From Marinobacter sp. HL-58 (GTDB lineage Bacteria; Pseudomonadota; Gammaproteobacteria; Pseudomonadales; Oleiphilaceae): a stretch of 64,000 bases of DNA. Every line of letters begins with the position of its first letter. Position 1 is the stretch's first letter. This document shows positions 36,145-44,409 of the stretch, one piece after another. Below the pieces are notes generated by a model. It was not told the DNA's origin and ran no database searches. It saw nothing but the letters and a program-made list of their open reading frames with translations. The stretch spans positions 496,001 to 560,000 of the forward strand of contig NZ_LIHP01000016.1 of NCBI RefSeq assembly GCF_001314605.1, in the 5' to 3' direction. The position numbers were made by a program, and so were the translations under genes.

Positions 36145-37299
36145 TTATTCCATTTTCCGCGCCAGATGCAGCATTACCACGCCAAGCGCCATCACAATCA
36201 GGGTCAGCCAGAGACCATTGGTGTAGTTACCTTCCACATCGGCCAGGTAGCCCACCACTGCGGGCGCCAGCATCTGAGCGATGCCATAACTGAATGTAAG
36301 CCGGCTCATAGGCCGGGACGGATTCTCGGGGAAAACCCGCCCCACCATAGCCAGCATCATACTGACAATACCGATAAAGCTGGCGCCATAAATCACGGCA
36401 CTGAGTATCACGCTAGCCATTTCGGTGCTAATGATCAGCATCAGGATACTGACAGCGTTGAGGGTGTAAGCCAGATATAGTGCCAGCCATTGCCCCCATC
36501 TTCGTGAGAATACATCCCACAGCCAGCAGGCCGGTGTGGCAGCAAGGCCGACAATCAGCCAGATCAGCCAGCCGTGGCCGCTGAGCTGCGGCATGGCTTC
36601 CGCGATGGCCACCAGAAAGGTCGCTGTCACCACATAGCCCACACCCGCGCAAAAATAGGCCAGCTGTAACAGTCGAATAAAGCGGCTGCGCTCACTACCT
36701 GCGCCGTTACCCGCAGTTTGCGGCAGGGCGCAGGCCCGGTAGTCCGGCATCCAGCGCCAGGCTGGAACCAGCAGAACCAACGCCACCAGCCCGTAGACCA
36801 CCCACTGCGCGTCCCAGGTGAAGGAATCCTTGATCAGCTCAGCCACCACCGCCGTCAGGACAATCCCGAGCCCTATACCAGAGAAGAAAACACCCAGTTC
36901 GGCTTTCTGATTGTTCTTGATCAACCAACTCATCAGCAGACCGGCCCCCAGCAACATGCCTGCTGAGGTGCTGAGCCCGGAAATGAACCGCAAAATGAAC
37001 CACAACCACACATTGGTGGTGTACCCCATAAGAATCGTTGAAATCACTGCCACAACAAGCCCGAGCTGGTACAGCTGCACCTTGAGCCCGAGATCACTGA
37101 TCCGGGTGATAAGCAGCGCGCCGGTAAGATAGCCGGCGTAATTCACCGTTGCCAGCATGCCCACCACGGAGGCGCTCAGACCAAGCGCGCCGACCATCTC
37201 GGGAATCATCGGCGTGTAGGAAAACCTGGCAATACCCACCATGACCACAACCGCGATCACGCTGGCCAACAGCACTTTCATCGTTTCAACTGGTTTCAC
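36145..37299 (-). CDS. YbfB/YjiJ-type MFS transporter
   Basis: The 384-residue protein has about twelve hydrophobic segments and the early signature GIARFSYTPMIPEMVGALG, seen in the YbfB/YjiJ group of major facilitator permeases. The substrate is unknown. I choose GTG 37299, because AAGGAAT lies just before it; a TTG six codons upstream is weaker. It follows the thioesterase gene by 45 bp on the same strand, so the two may form a unit. Confidence 0.8.
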   Translation of the reverse strand: MKPVETMKVLLASVIAVVVMVGIARFSYTPMIPEMVGALGLSASVVGMLATVNYAGYLTGALLITRISDLGLKVQLYQLGLVVAVISTILMGYTTNVWLWFILRFISGLSTSAGMLLGAGLLMSWLIKNNQKAELGVFFSGIGLGIVLTAVVAELIKDSFTWDAQWVVYGLVALVLLVPAWRWMPDYRACALPQTAGNGAGSERSRFIRLLQLAYFCAGVGYVVTATFLVAIAEAMPQLSGHGWLIWLIVGLAATPACWLWDVFSRRWGQWLALYLAYTLNAVSILMLIISTEMASVILSAVIYGASFIGIVSMMLAMVGRVFPENPSRPMSRLTFSYGIAQMLAPAVVGYLADVEGNYTNGLWLTLIVMALGVVMLHLARKME

Positions 37300-37344
37300 G
37301 GGGATTCCTTGCTTCAAAAACAGGGCTGGCCGTTCGTATTGTGG

Positions 37345-38133
37345 TTAATCAAATACCGTTACCGTTTGCCGACTCAGAGCTACCAGCTCTCCGCGGGCGG
37401 TCCAGATACCTGCCTGGGTGTGGCCGTACCCTGCACTTGCCTGGTCAATCGAAGCCTTGTAAAGCAGCCAGTCTCCTGGCTCAAGAACCGGCCGGGGATG
37501 CACGATATCAAGCGCCCAACTCAGGGAACTGGTTTTCACCCGGGCTTTCACATAGGGCAAAACAGCAGGTGGCCACGCATCAACGAGGGCAATAATGTGG
37601 GCATCTGAAAAGGTTTCCGGGGTCTTCCTGAACTGCATCCAGCCCCCAAGCTCCCGACCACCTTTCCCACTGAACGGCAGATTACCAAAAGCCCAGCGCA
37701 TTTCGATCTGCTGGATAAATTCCGGCGTAACCCCCTTGATATAATCCAGCCCCTTGCATTGGTCCACCGGCTTCGCTTCCGGAGCCGGTAAGGCGTCCAC
37801 CTGAACCTCTGAATCCCTGTCGCCACCAAAACTGGCCAGAACCACCAACCTGGGCTCACCACCCTGAACAATGCGACCCAGCACCTGGCTGACCGCCTTA
37901 CCTTCCCGCAGAATTTCCGCCTCGATCCTTGCAGGCTCCTCCGGCGTTACCGGGCCGACAAACGAAACCTGCATGGACCGCATCGGTCGGCCGGGAGCAA
38001 CCATGTGTTCCATCCGGTCAAACACGAGCGCGGCAATCACACCGCCAAACGAGGCTCGCCCCTGGGCCCAGGAAGACGGGATGGCAACCTCTCCACCGCT
38101 TGCGGCCACTGCCAGTAACTGATCAAAATTCAT
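37345..38133 (-). CDS. Acyl-CoA thioesterase-like double-hotdog protein
   Basis: The 262-residue protein resembles the TesB-like thioesterases: the N-terminal hotdog has GRASFGGVIAALVFDRM and MQVSFVGPVTPEEPARIE. The C-terminal hotdog has WALDIVHPRPVLEPGDWLLYKA and GYGHTQAGIWTARGELVA, with Asp in LDIVH. It probably hydrolyses acyl-CoA, substrate unknown. It lies beside the phenylacetate region, but its role there is only a guess. Confidence 0.82.
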   Translation of the reverse strand: MNFDQLLAVAASGGEVAIPSSWAQGRASFGGVIAALVFDRMEHMVAPGRPMRSMQVSFVGPVTPEEPARIEAEILREGKAVSQVLGRIVQGGEPRLVVLASFGGDRDSEVQVDALPAPEAKPVDQCKGLDYIKGVTPEFIQQIEMRWAFGNLPFSGKGGRELGGWMQFRKTPETFSDAHIIALVDAWPPAVLPYVKARVKTSSLSWALDIVHPRPVLEPGDWLLYKASIDQASAGYGHTQAGIWTARGELVALSRQTVTVFD

Positions 38134-38266
38134 CGACTTGCCTCATTAGCATCCTATTCAAACAATCCGGAGATTGCCCAATATCCGCCTGCAACGCAAC
38201 CGGCGGCGCCGGCAACTACCTACAGCGGCTATGGTATTTGCCGTGTTAAAGACACGGGAAACCAGT

Positions 38267-38299
38267 TATAATCCCCGCCACATCATGCATTGCAATGCA
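38267..38299 (+). promoter_or_regulatory. -10 element and 14-bp palindrome before the DEAD-box gene
   Basis: A consensus TATAAT (38267-38272) lies 58 bp before the ATG; the -35 region (TGTTAA, 17-bp spacing) is poor. The perfect palindrome TGCATTGCAATGCA (38286-38299) follows in the 5' leader and could bind a regulator or slow translation. Confidence 0.5.
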
Positions 38300-38330
38300 A
38301 TGCTCTACCCTTCGAATTCCGAGTAATTTA

Positions 38331-39842
38331 ATGTCTGAACTGTCTTTTGCCGAACTCGGCCTGGATCCCGCTGTTCTTGAAGCTGTGACCGCCGTCGGCT
38401 ACGAAACACCAACCCCTATCCAGGCCCAGACAATCCCGGCGTTGCTGGCCGGCAAACACCTGCTGGGTGTTGCCCAGACCGGTACCGGCAAGACGGCCGC
38501 ATTTGCGCTGCCGCTGCTGAGCCGCATCGACGCCTCCGTCATGGAGCCACAGATTCTGGTGCTGGCACCCACACGGGAGCTGGCCATTCAGGTGGCTGAG
38601 GCATTCACCACCTATGCCAGCAAGTTCCGTAACTTCCATGTTCTTCCCATTTACGGCGGCCAGGATTTCTATCCCCAGATCAAGGGCCTGCGCCGTGGCG
38701 CCCAGGTTATCGTGGGCACCCCGGGCCGTATGCTGGACCACCTGCGCAAAGGCACTCTGAAGCTCGACAGCCTCAAGGCTCTTGTGCTGGACGAAGCCGA
38801 TGAGATGCTGCGCATGGGCTTTATTGATGATGTGGAAGCGATCCTGGCAAAAACACCGGAAAGCTGCCAGCGCGCACTGTTCTCGGCAACCATGCCGCCG
38901 CAGATCAAGAAAGTTGCCCAGACCTATCTGCGCGACGCCACGGAAGTAAAAATCGAAAGCGAAACCCGCACGGTGGAGCGCATTTCCCAGTTCGTGCTGC
39001 CGGTATACGCCGAGCGCAAGCTGGATGCCCTGACCCGCATTCTTGAGGTTGAGCCGATTGATGCGGCCATCATTTTTGTGCGCACCAAGGCGGAAACCAC
39101 CCTGCTGGCCGAGAAGCTCTCAGCCCGCGGCCACGCCGTTGCACCGCTGAATGGTGATCTTAACCAGCGCCAGCGCGAGCAGACAGTAGAGGATCTCAAG
39201 CGCGGCAAGAAAGACATGATCGTGGCGACCGACGTGGCGGCCCGTGGCCTGGACGTACCCCGTATTACCCACGTCATTAACTACGACGTGCCTTACGATA
39301 CTGAAGCCTACATTCACAGGGTTGGCCGAACCGGCCGCGCCGGTCGTGAAGGCAAGGCCATTCTGCTGGTCACGCCACGGGAACGCAGCTGGCTGCGCAC
39401 CCTGGAGCGGGCGACCAACTCGCCGATGCAGTCTTATGAGCTTCCGTCTCCAACCGACCTCAAGAAGATGCGTGAGGAACAGTTCGAGACCCAGCTGATG
39501 GGATTTGCCGAGGATGGCAAGCTGGCCAAGGCCATGGCCCTGCTGGATGAGATTGCCGAGCGCAACAACATGGATACGGCGATGGTCGCCGGTGCCCTGG
39601 CATGCTGGCTGGAAGCCTCTCAGCCGGGCTCGCTGCCTCTGGAGCAACCGGAAGCATTGCCGGTGGTTTCCGCCACCGCGCCGCCGCGTCGCGATCGCAA
39701 GGGTGGTCGTCCGGGCGGCAAGCCGGGATACAAGCCCGGCTTCAAGAAAGGCCCCAAGGGCCGTGGTGGCCCTGGCCCGAAAGGCAAGCCCCCGGGCAAG
39801 GGTGGCAAACCCGCCGGCAAGCGCCCGCCCCGTCAGGCGTGA
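38331..39842 (+). CDS. DEAD-box ATP-dependent RNA helicase (DeaD-like)
   Basis: The 503-residue protein has the full set of helicase motifs: Q motif PTPIQAQTIP, AQTGTGKTAAF, PTRELAIQV, DEADEM, SATMP, RGLDVPRITHVINYD and HRVGRTGRAGR. It is close to DeaD/CsdA in the core. After residue 450 it ends in a basic Gly/Pro/Lys/Arg-rich tail (GGRPGGKPGYKPG and repeats) in place of a DbpA-type RNA-binding domain. It probably acts in ribosome assembly or RNA turnover, often at low temperature. The start is ATG 38331, giving MSELSFAELGLDP. Confidence 0.92.
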   Translation: MSELSFAELGLDPAVLEAVTAVGYETPTPIQAQTIPALLAGKHLLGVAQTGTGKTAAFALPLLSRIDASVMEPQILVLAPTRELAIQVAEAFTTYASKFRNFHVLPIYGGQDFYPQIKGLRRGAQVIVGTPGRMLDHLRKGTLKLDSLKALVLDEADEMLRMGFIDDVEAILAKTPESCQRALFSATMPPQIKKVAQTYLRDATEVKIESETRTVERISQFVLPVYAERKLDALTRILEVEPIDAAIIFVRTKAETTLLAEKLSARGHAVAPLNGDLNQRQREQTVEDLKRGKKDMIVATDVAARGLDVPRITHVINYDVPYDTEAYIHRVGRTGRAGREGKAILLVTPRERSWLRTLERATNSPMQSYELPSPTDLKKMREEQFETQLMGFAEDGKLAKAMALLDEIAERNNMDTAMVAGALACWLEASQPGSLPLEQPEALPVVSATAPPRRDRKGGRPGGKPGYKPGFKKGPKGRGGPGPKGKPPGKGGKPAGKRPPRQA

Positions 39843-39856
39843 GCTAGTCGCTCACG
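39838..39856. repeat. Hairpin across the convergent stop codons of the helicase gene and folA
   Basis: CGTGAGC and GCTCACG form a perfect 7-bp inverted repeat with the loop TAGTC, covering both stop codons. There is no T-run, so it is weak as a terminator. Confidence 0.35.
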
Positions 39857-40367
39857 ACTGATTCAGGCGCTGATAGACTACAAAGCTGTAGTCATACGGG
39901 TTGTTGTCGGACGCGGAGAAATCCTCCCGTCCGATTTCCTCCCACTCATCCCAGTTTACCTCCGGAAAATAGGCGTCGCCTTCCACATCAGCGTGTACCT
40001 GGGTGATGTAGATCCGGTCCACCATCGGCAGGGCTTCGGCATAAATCTGCCCGCCACCGATGATCATCACCTCATCTCCACCCTCGATTTCGGCCTGAGC
40101 TTCGGCTTTCACCAGCGCTTCTTCCAGTGACTTTGCAGCCACGGTCCCAGCAGGCGCTTCCCATTCCGGATTCCGGGAAATCACCACGTTCATCCGTCCG
40201 GGCAATGGCCGGCCAATGGAGTCCCAGGTTTTCCGCCCCATGATGATAGGCTTGCCCATGGTGGCCTGCTTGAAGTACTTCAGATCCCCTGGCAGATACC
40301 ACGGCAGCTTGTTGTTCCGGCCGATGACCCGGTTCTGGGACATGGCCACTATTAACGCTTTTCTCAT
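39852..40367 (-). CDS. folA: Dihydrofolate reductase
   Basis: FolA reduces dihydrofolate to tetrahydrofolate with NADPH, the partner step of thymidylate synthase. The 171-residue protein has the family's start ALIVAMSQNRVIGRNNKLPW, YFKQATMGKPIIMGRKTW, VVISR and MIIGGGQIYAEAL. ATG 40367 begins MRKALIVAMSQ. It is in the same direction as thyA and lgt, but a 433-bp gap with two palindromic elements separates it from thyA. Confidence 0.96.
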   Translation of the reverse strand: MRKALIVAMSQNRVIGRNNKLPWYLPGDLKYFKQATMGKPIIMGRKTWDSIGRPLPGRMNVVISRNPEWEAPAGTVAAKSLEEALVKAEAQAEIEGGDEVMIIGGGQIYAEALPMVDRIYITQVHADVEGDAYFPEVNWDEWEEIGREDFSASDNNPYDYSFVVYQRLNQS

Positions 40368-40414
40368 CGGTAGACCTCTTATTCTGGAGTTGCCAGCTTT
40401 TTATCTCGGGGGCT

Positions 40415-40526
40415 GCAAGAGGGCGGGATAACCTGTCCAAAAAACGCCTCGAGGCATCCATGCGCGGCTTGGGCTCCGCCATCCATGGCTCCGCACATTT
40501 TTGGACAGGTTATCCCGCCCTCTTGC
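40415..40526 (-). repeat. 112-bp palindromic element, copy 1 (29-54-29)
   Basis: 29-bp perfect arms (40415-40443 and 40498-40526) enclose a 54-bp centre. Read on the minus strand the centre is nearly the same as that of copy 2 (first 30 bases identical), while the arms agree at only about 15 of 29 positions yet pair perfectly in each copy. On the minus strand it lies in the probable folA leader. Open frames through it arise from the repeat and are not genes. Confidence 0.8.
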
Positions 40527-40554
40527 GATTCGGCCATGGATTCAGCCGGCCAAA

Positions 40555-40582
40555 AATATACTGCGAACAATGCACTTCTAAA
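40555..40582 (-). promoter_or_regulatory. folA promoter candidate
   Basis: On the minus strand TTTAGA (40577-40582) and TATATT (40555-40560) are 16 bp apart. Transcription from here would carry copy 1 of the 112-bp element in the folA 5' leader of about 180 nt. Confidence 0.45.
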
Positions 40583-40649
40583 TTTTTCTCAGTGTAAACA
40601 CCACCGACCTGACCAGAGCCTCCCGGTAAGCGAACTCGACAGGTCGACC

Positions 40650-40761
40650 GCAGGGCAGTGGGAGGGGGCTGCCGAAAATGTGCGGAGCCATGGATGGCGG
40701 AGCCCAAGCGCACATGGATGTGCTCGTAGCGTTTTTCGGCAGCCCCCTCCCACTGCCCTGC
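40650..40761 (+). repeat. 112-bp palindromic element, copy 2 (29-54-29)
   Basis: 29-bp perfect arms (40650-40678 and 40733-40761) enclose a 54-bp centre. It is the same size and layout as copy 1 but inverted relative to it, 123 bp away. It starts 40 bp from the thyA stop on the downstream side and may serve as its transcript end. Confidence 0.8.
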
Positions 40762-40800
40762 AGCCCCCAAAGTTCCGGGCGAGCCCAGGCCAGAGGCTAC

Positions 40801-41640
40801 TTAAATGGCAATAGGCGCCTTAATGCCGGGATACGGGTCATACCCGTCAAACTCGAAGTCTTCCAGTTCGTATTCAAAGATTGATGAAGGCTTCCGCTTG
40901 ATGACCAGCTTTGGCAACGGCCGGGGCTCGCGCTTCAGCTGCTCGAATACGATATCGTCGGTCAGGTGGTTCTGGTAGAGGTGGCAGTCACCGAACGTAT
41001 GGACAAACTCACCAACGTCCAGATCGCACTGCTGGGCGATCATGTGGGTCAGCAGTGCATAGGAGGCAATGTTGAACGGCACACCCAGGAACAGGTCGGC
41101 GCTGCGCTGGTAGAGCTGGCAGGAAAGCTTGCCGTCGGCCACATAGAACTGGAACAGGCAGTGACAGGGAGCCAGCGCCATTCGCCCCTGGCGGACGTTA
41201 TCCTGGGGGCCGATGGATTCGTCCGGGAGTTCCGCCGGGTTCCAGGCAGAGACAATCAGCCGTCGGGAGTTGGGCTTGTTACGGATCTGGTCGATCAGGT
41301 CGCTGATCTGGTCGACGGTGCTTCCATCCGGGCATTGCCAGCTGCGCCACTGTTTGCCGTAGATGGGACCGAGGTCACCGTTCTCCAGCGCCCATTCATT
41401 CCATATGGACACCTTACGTTCCTTGAGCCAGTTGTTGTCAGTGGAGCCCTGGAGGAACCACAGCAACTCCTGGATGATGCTGCGCAGGTGGACCTTCTTG
41501 GTGGTGACCAGAGGAAACCCTTCCTGCAGGTCGAAGCGGATCTGGCGGCCGAAGACCGAACGGGTACCAACGCCGGTGCGGTCGCCGCGGTCCATGCCGT
41601 TGTCCACCACGTCTTTCATCAGGTCGAGATAGGCTTTCAT
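40801..41640 (-). CDS. thyA: Thymidylate synthase
   Basis: ThyA methylates dUMP to dTMP using methylene-tetrahydrofolate. The 279-residue protein has [28 protein letters not shown], the catalytic Cys in [12 protein letters not shown], and the late [20 protein letters not shown]. Length is slightly longer than E. coli (264). Its ATG overlaps the lgt stop as ATGA (41637-41640), the usual lgt-thyA pairing. Confidence 0.97.
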   Translation of the reverse strand: MKAYLDLMKDVVDNGMDRGDRTGVGTRSVFGRQIRFDLQEGFPLVTTKKVHLRSIIQELLWFLQGSTDNNWLKERKVSIWNEWALENGDLGPIYGKQWRSWQCPDGSTVDQISDLIDQIRNKPNSRRLIVSAWNPAELPDESIGPQDNVRQGRMALAPCHCLFQFYVADGKLSCQLYQRSADLFLGVPFNIASYALLTHMIAQQCDLDVGEFVHTFGDCHLYQNHLTDDIVFEQLKREPRPLPKLVIKRKPSSIFEYELEDFEFDGYDPYPGIKAPIAI

Positions 41641-42425
41641 TCAGCGTTTCTCCGGTAAGCAAAAACAATCAGTCCGGCACCCGCCAGGATCATCGGGAAT
41701 GATAACACCTGCCCCATGGTCAGCCAGTCAAAAGCCAGGTAGCCCAACTGGGGGTCTGGCTGGCGTACAAACTCCACCAGGAAACGGAAGATGCCGTAAC
41801 ACATCAGGAACAGGCCGGACACCGCCATGCGGGGCCTGGGCTTTGAGGAGAACCACCACAGGATGATGAAGAACAGCACGCCTTCCAGGGCGAACTGGTA
41901 AAGCTGGGACGGGTGCCGCGCCAGGGCATCCGGAGCCGTGCGGAACACCATGCCCCAGGGTACATCCGTGGGCTTGCCCCAGAGCTCGCCGTTGATGAAG
42001 TTGCCGATTCGGCCGGCGCCAAGGCCGACAGGCACCAGCGGTGCGACGAAATCCGCGATCTGCCAGAAAGTGCGGTCCACCTTGCGGCCAAACCACCAGA
42101 TGGCAAACATCACGCCCAACAGACCACCGTGGAAGGACATGCCGCCTTCCCAGACCCGCAAGAGCATCAGCGGGTCGGCCGCAAAGGAGCCAAAGTTGTA
42201 GAACAGCACATAACCGAAGCGCCCGCCCAGAATCACGCCAAGGGCGATGTAGAAAAGCATGTCACCCATCTGTGTTTCGGTGATTGGCGACCAGGGTTTA
42301 CGGGCGCGGATGCGCCCCAGCCACCAGCCCACAAGAAATCCGACCAGATAGGTCAGGCCATACCAGTGTACTTTCAAAGGCCCGATGGAAATTGCCACCG
42401 GGTCAATTTGCGGATGCTGGAGCAT
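41637..42425 (-). CDS. lgt: Prolipoprotein diacylglyceryl transferase
   Basis: Lgt moves diacylglycerol onto the lipobox Cys of prolipoproteins in the inner membrane. The 262-residue polytopic protein has the signature [21 protein letters not shown] and the HPSQLYQF motif with the catalytic His region, and an ending typical of Lgt. ATG 42425 has GAGGGG upstream; TTG 42428 is adjacent. It is 15 bp from the TauE-type gene and overlaps thyA. Confidence 0.96.
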   Translation of the reverse strand: MLQHPQIDPVAISIGPLKVHWYGLTYLVGFLVGWWLGRIRARKPWSPITETQMGDMLFYIALGVILGGRFGYVLFYNFGSFAADPLMLLRVWEGGMSFHGGLLGVMFAIWWFGRKVDRTFWQIADFVAPLVPVGLGAGRIGNFINGELWGKPTDVPWGMVFRTAPDALARHPSQLYQFALEGVLFFIILWWFSSKPRPRMAVSGLFLMCYGIFRFLVEFVRQPDPQLGYLAFDWLTMGQVLSFPMILAGAGLIVFAYRRNAE

Positions 42426-42440
42426 CAATAACCCCTCAGG

Positions 42441-43235
42441 TCATAACAGAAAACGGATACCCACCACGATCAGAACCATGGCAAATATTTTTTTGAGTAA
42501 CGCCGCATCAAGGCGGTGAGCCAGGTTGGCACCAACCCGGGCGAACAACACGCTGGTCAGGACAATACCCAGCAATGCCGGCAGATAGATAAACCCCACG
42601 CTGAGCTCGGGCAGGTGAGGGTTCTGCCAGCCGGTACCGATGTTGGCCAGCGCACCGGCAACGGCAATGGGCAGACCACAGGCCGCCGAGGTTCCCACAG
42701 CCTGCTGCATTTTCACATTACACCAACTCAGGAAAGGAACCGTCAGTGTGCCGCCACCGATCCCGAATATGGCCGACGCCCAGCCAATACCGGCCCCTGC
42801 CACGCCTAGCCCGGCGGTACCGGGCACATCACGACCCGGCTTCGGATTAACCTCCAGCAGCATCTTCAGCGCCACCAGGATGACAAACACACCGATAATC
42901 AGTTCCAGCGCATCGCCGGTGAGAATCGACGCTGTCCAGGCTCCGAGTATCGCCCCGATGACGATACCCAGGGTCATGGGCCGAAAAACATCCCAGCGCA
43001 CAGCCTGGTGCAGGTGATGGGAGCGAATGGAACTGACCGAGGTGAATACAATGGTGGCCAGGGAGGTGCCCACCGCCAGATGTACCGCGATTTCACTACT
43101 GATCCCCTGCAGACCAAAACTGAAGATCAGCACCGGCACAATCACCAGCCCGCCACCGATACCAAACAGTCCAGCCATGGTGCCCGCCAGGGCACCCAGC
43201 GCCAGATAGAGACCAATTACCGCAATCAGGGTCAT
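42441..43235 (-). CDS. TauE/SafE family sulfite/anion permease
   Basis: The 264-residue membrane protein has two repeats of the family's GxGGG motif: AGLFGIGGGLVIVPVLI near the start and ASAIFGIGGGTLTVPFL near residue 150. It has about eight membrane segments. TauE/SafE members export or import sulfur-containing anions; the substrate is not clear here. I use ATG 43235, before the first helix; a GTG four codons upstream is an alternative. The frame continues upstream without family-like sequence. Confidence 0.85.
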   Translation of the reverse strand: MTLIAVIGLYLALGALAGTMAGLFGIGGGLVIVPVLIFSFGLQGISSEIAVHLAVGTSLATIVFTSVSSIRSHHLHQAVRWDVFRPMTLGIVIGAILGAWTASILTGDALELIIGVFVILVALKMLLEVNPKPGRDVPGTAGLGVAGAGIGWASAIFGIGGGTLTVPFLSWCNVKMQQAVGTSAACGLPIAVAGALANIGTGWQNPHLPELSVGFIYLPALLGIVLTSVLFARVGANLAHRLDAALLKKIFAMVLIVVGIRFLL

Positions 43236-43320
43236 ACTCAGCCACACCCAGAGATCAAAACAGGCTGGTATGATACACACCGATGCATCTTTGTTCACTC
43301 GCGAAGGATGAGCCCGTCTC

Positions 43321-44106
43321 ATGTGCCTGATAGTTTTCTCCCTGCGACAGCACTCTGACTTTCCTCTGGTGGTGGCTGCAAACCGCGACGAATTTTTCCG
43401 GCGCCCTACCGCCGCCATGGACTGGTGGAACAGTGAAACCGCCGGGAGGGAAGTGCTTGCCGGTCGGGATCTGCTCTCCGGTGGAACCTGGCTCGCCGTT
43501 GACTCCCGCGGGCAGGTTTCCGCCGTTACCAACGTGCGGGAAGGCTCCCAGATGCCCGGCACCCACTCCCGGGGCGAGCTCCCGCTGATGGCCCTTGCCG
43601 AAGACAGTACTGCGCTTGAACCGCGCCTTCAGGAACACAAGGGCCTTTACTCCGGGTTCAACCTGGTCAGCCTGGACACACAGCACGGCTGGTATTTCAG
43701 CAACCGGGATGCTCACCCCGGACGCCAGGTTCACCGCGGCACCTACGGCCTCAGCAATCATTTACTGCAAACTCCCTGGCCCAAGCTGCTCAGGCTGAGG
43801 AACTCGGTCACCAGCCTGCTTGAGAGCGCTGATTCAAATCATACCGGTGAACTCCATCAACGCCTTATTGGGCGCCTGCAGGACACCACCCCGGCGCCGG
43901 ACCATGAATTGCCGGATACCGGCGTCAGCCGGGAATTCGAGCGGTTTCTCTCGTCACCGTTTATCATCGGCAGCGATTACGGTACCCGCGCGACCACCAT
44001 CGTCACCGTCAGTGCCCGCGGTGAAATCCGCGTCACCGAGCAGGTTTGGGGCCCGGAGGGCAAAAAGGAGGACGCCAGGGAGTTCTGCTGGCAGCGGCGG
44101 GCCTGA
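43321..44106 (+). CDS. NRDE/TANGO2 family protein
   Basis: The 261-residue protein starts MCLIVFSLRQHSDFPLVVAANRDEFFRRPT, with Cys2 and the NRDE motif that name the family, and has GGTWLAV and NVREGSQ later. Human TANGO2 is linked to metabolism and haem handling, but bacterial function is unknown. It is divergent from the permease gene and is followed by xseB, whose promoter lies in the last bases. Confidence 0.88.
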   Translation: MCLIVFSLRQHSDFPLVVAANRDEFFRRPTAAMDWWNSETAGREVLAGRDLLSGGTWLAVDSRGQVSAVTNVREGSQMPGTHSRGELPLMALAEDSTALEPRLQEHKGLYSGFNLVSLDTQHGWYFSNRDAHPGRQVHRGTYGLSNHLLQTPWPKLLRLRNSVTSLLESADSNHTGELHQRLIGRLQDTTPAPDHELPDTGVSREFERFLSSPFIIGSDYGTRATTIVTVSARGEIRVTEQVWGPEGKKEDAREFCWQRRA

Positions 44107-44111
44107 AGCTT

Positions 44112-44120
44112 TGATATAAT
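44112..44120 (+). promoter_or_regulatory. Extended -10 promoter for xseB-ispA
   Basis: TG-A-TATAAT (44112-44120) is a full extended -10 element about 35 bp before the xseB ATG and right after the NRDE stop. It is likely to start the xseB-ispA transcript. Confidence 0.55.
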
Positions 44121-44154
44121 CCGCGAAATTCCGCGAAGCAACCGGAGGCCCTGT

Positions 44155-44409
44155 ATGGCCGGTGAAAAAAGCACGGCGTCCATCGCCGACTTTGAAAAGT
44201 CCCTGGATGAACTGGAAAAACTGGTCCGTGACCTGGAACAGGGCGAACTGTCCCTGGAGCAATCACTGACAGCGTTCGAACGGGGCGTAAAGCTGACACG
44301 GGAATGCCAACAGGCACTCAAGACCGCGGAACAGAGAGTGGAACAACTGGTCGAAAACAGCGACGGCACACTCCAGACAAGGCCCTTCAACCCGGACGAA
44401 TCTGCCTGA
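44155..44409 (+). CDS. xseB: Exonuclease VII small subunit
   Basis: XseB pairs with XseA in a single-strand exonuclease. The 84-residue helical protein has [27 protein letters not shown] and [23 protein letters not shown], which define the family. Its TGA shares one base with the ATG of ispA (TGATG), so the two are coupled. xseB-ispA-dxs is a common order. Confidence 0.97.
   Translation: MAGEKSTASIADFEKSLDELEKLVRDLEQGELSLEQSLTAFERGVKLTRECQQALKTAEQRVEQLVENSDGTLQTRPFNPDESA

Noticed and set aside
40415..40761. Integron attC sites or a CRISPR-like pair
   Set aside because: Layout is conserved centre with variable stems, no attC core sites, no cassette array, no integrase and only two copies with no regular spacing.
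40379..40814. Open frames giving proteins with the shared segment MCGAMDGGAQA
   Set aside because: They arise on both strands from the two 112-bp palindromic elements; the similarity is that of the repeat, with no start signals.
43236..43562. N-terminal extension of the TauE/SafE permease
   Set aside because: The open frame continues upstream but the sequence is opposite the NRDE gene and unlike the family; the first membrane helix starts at 43235.
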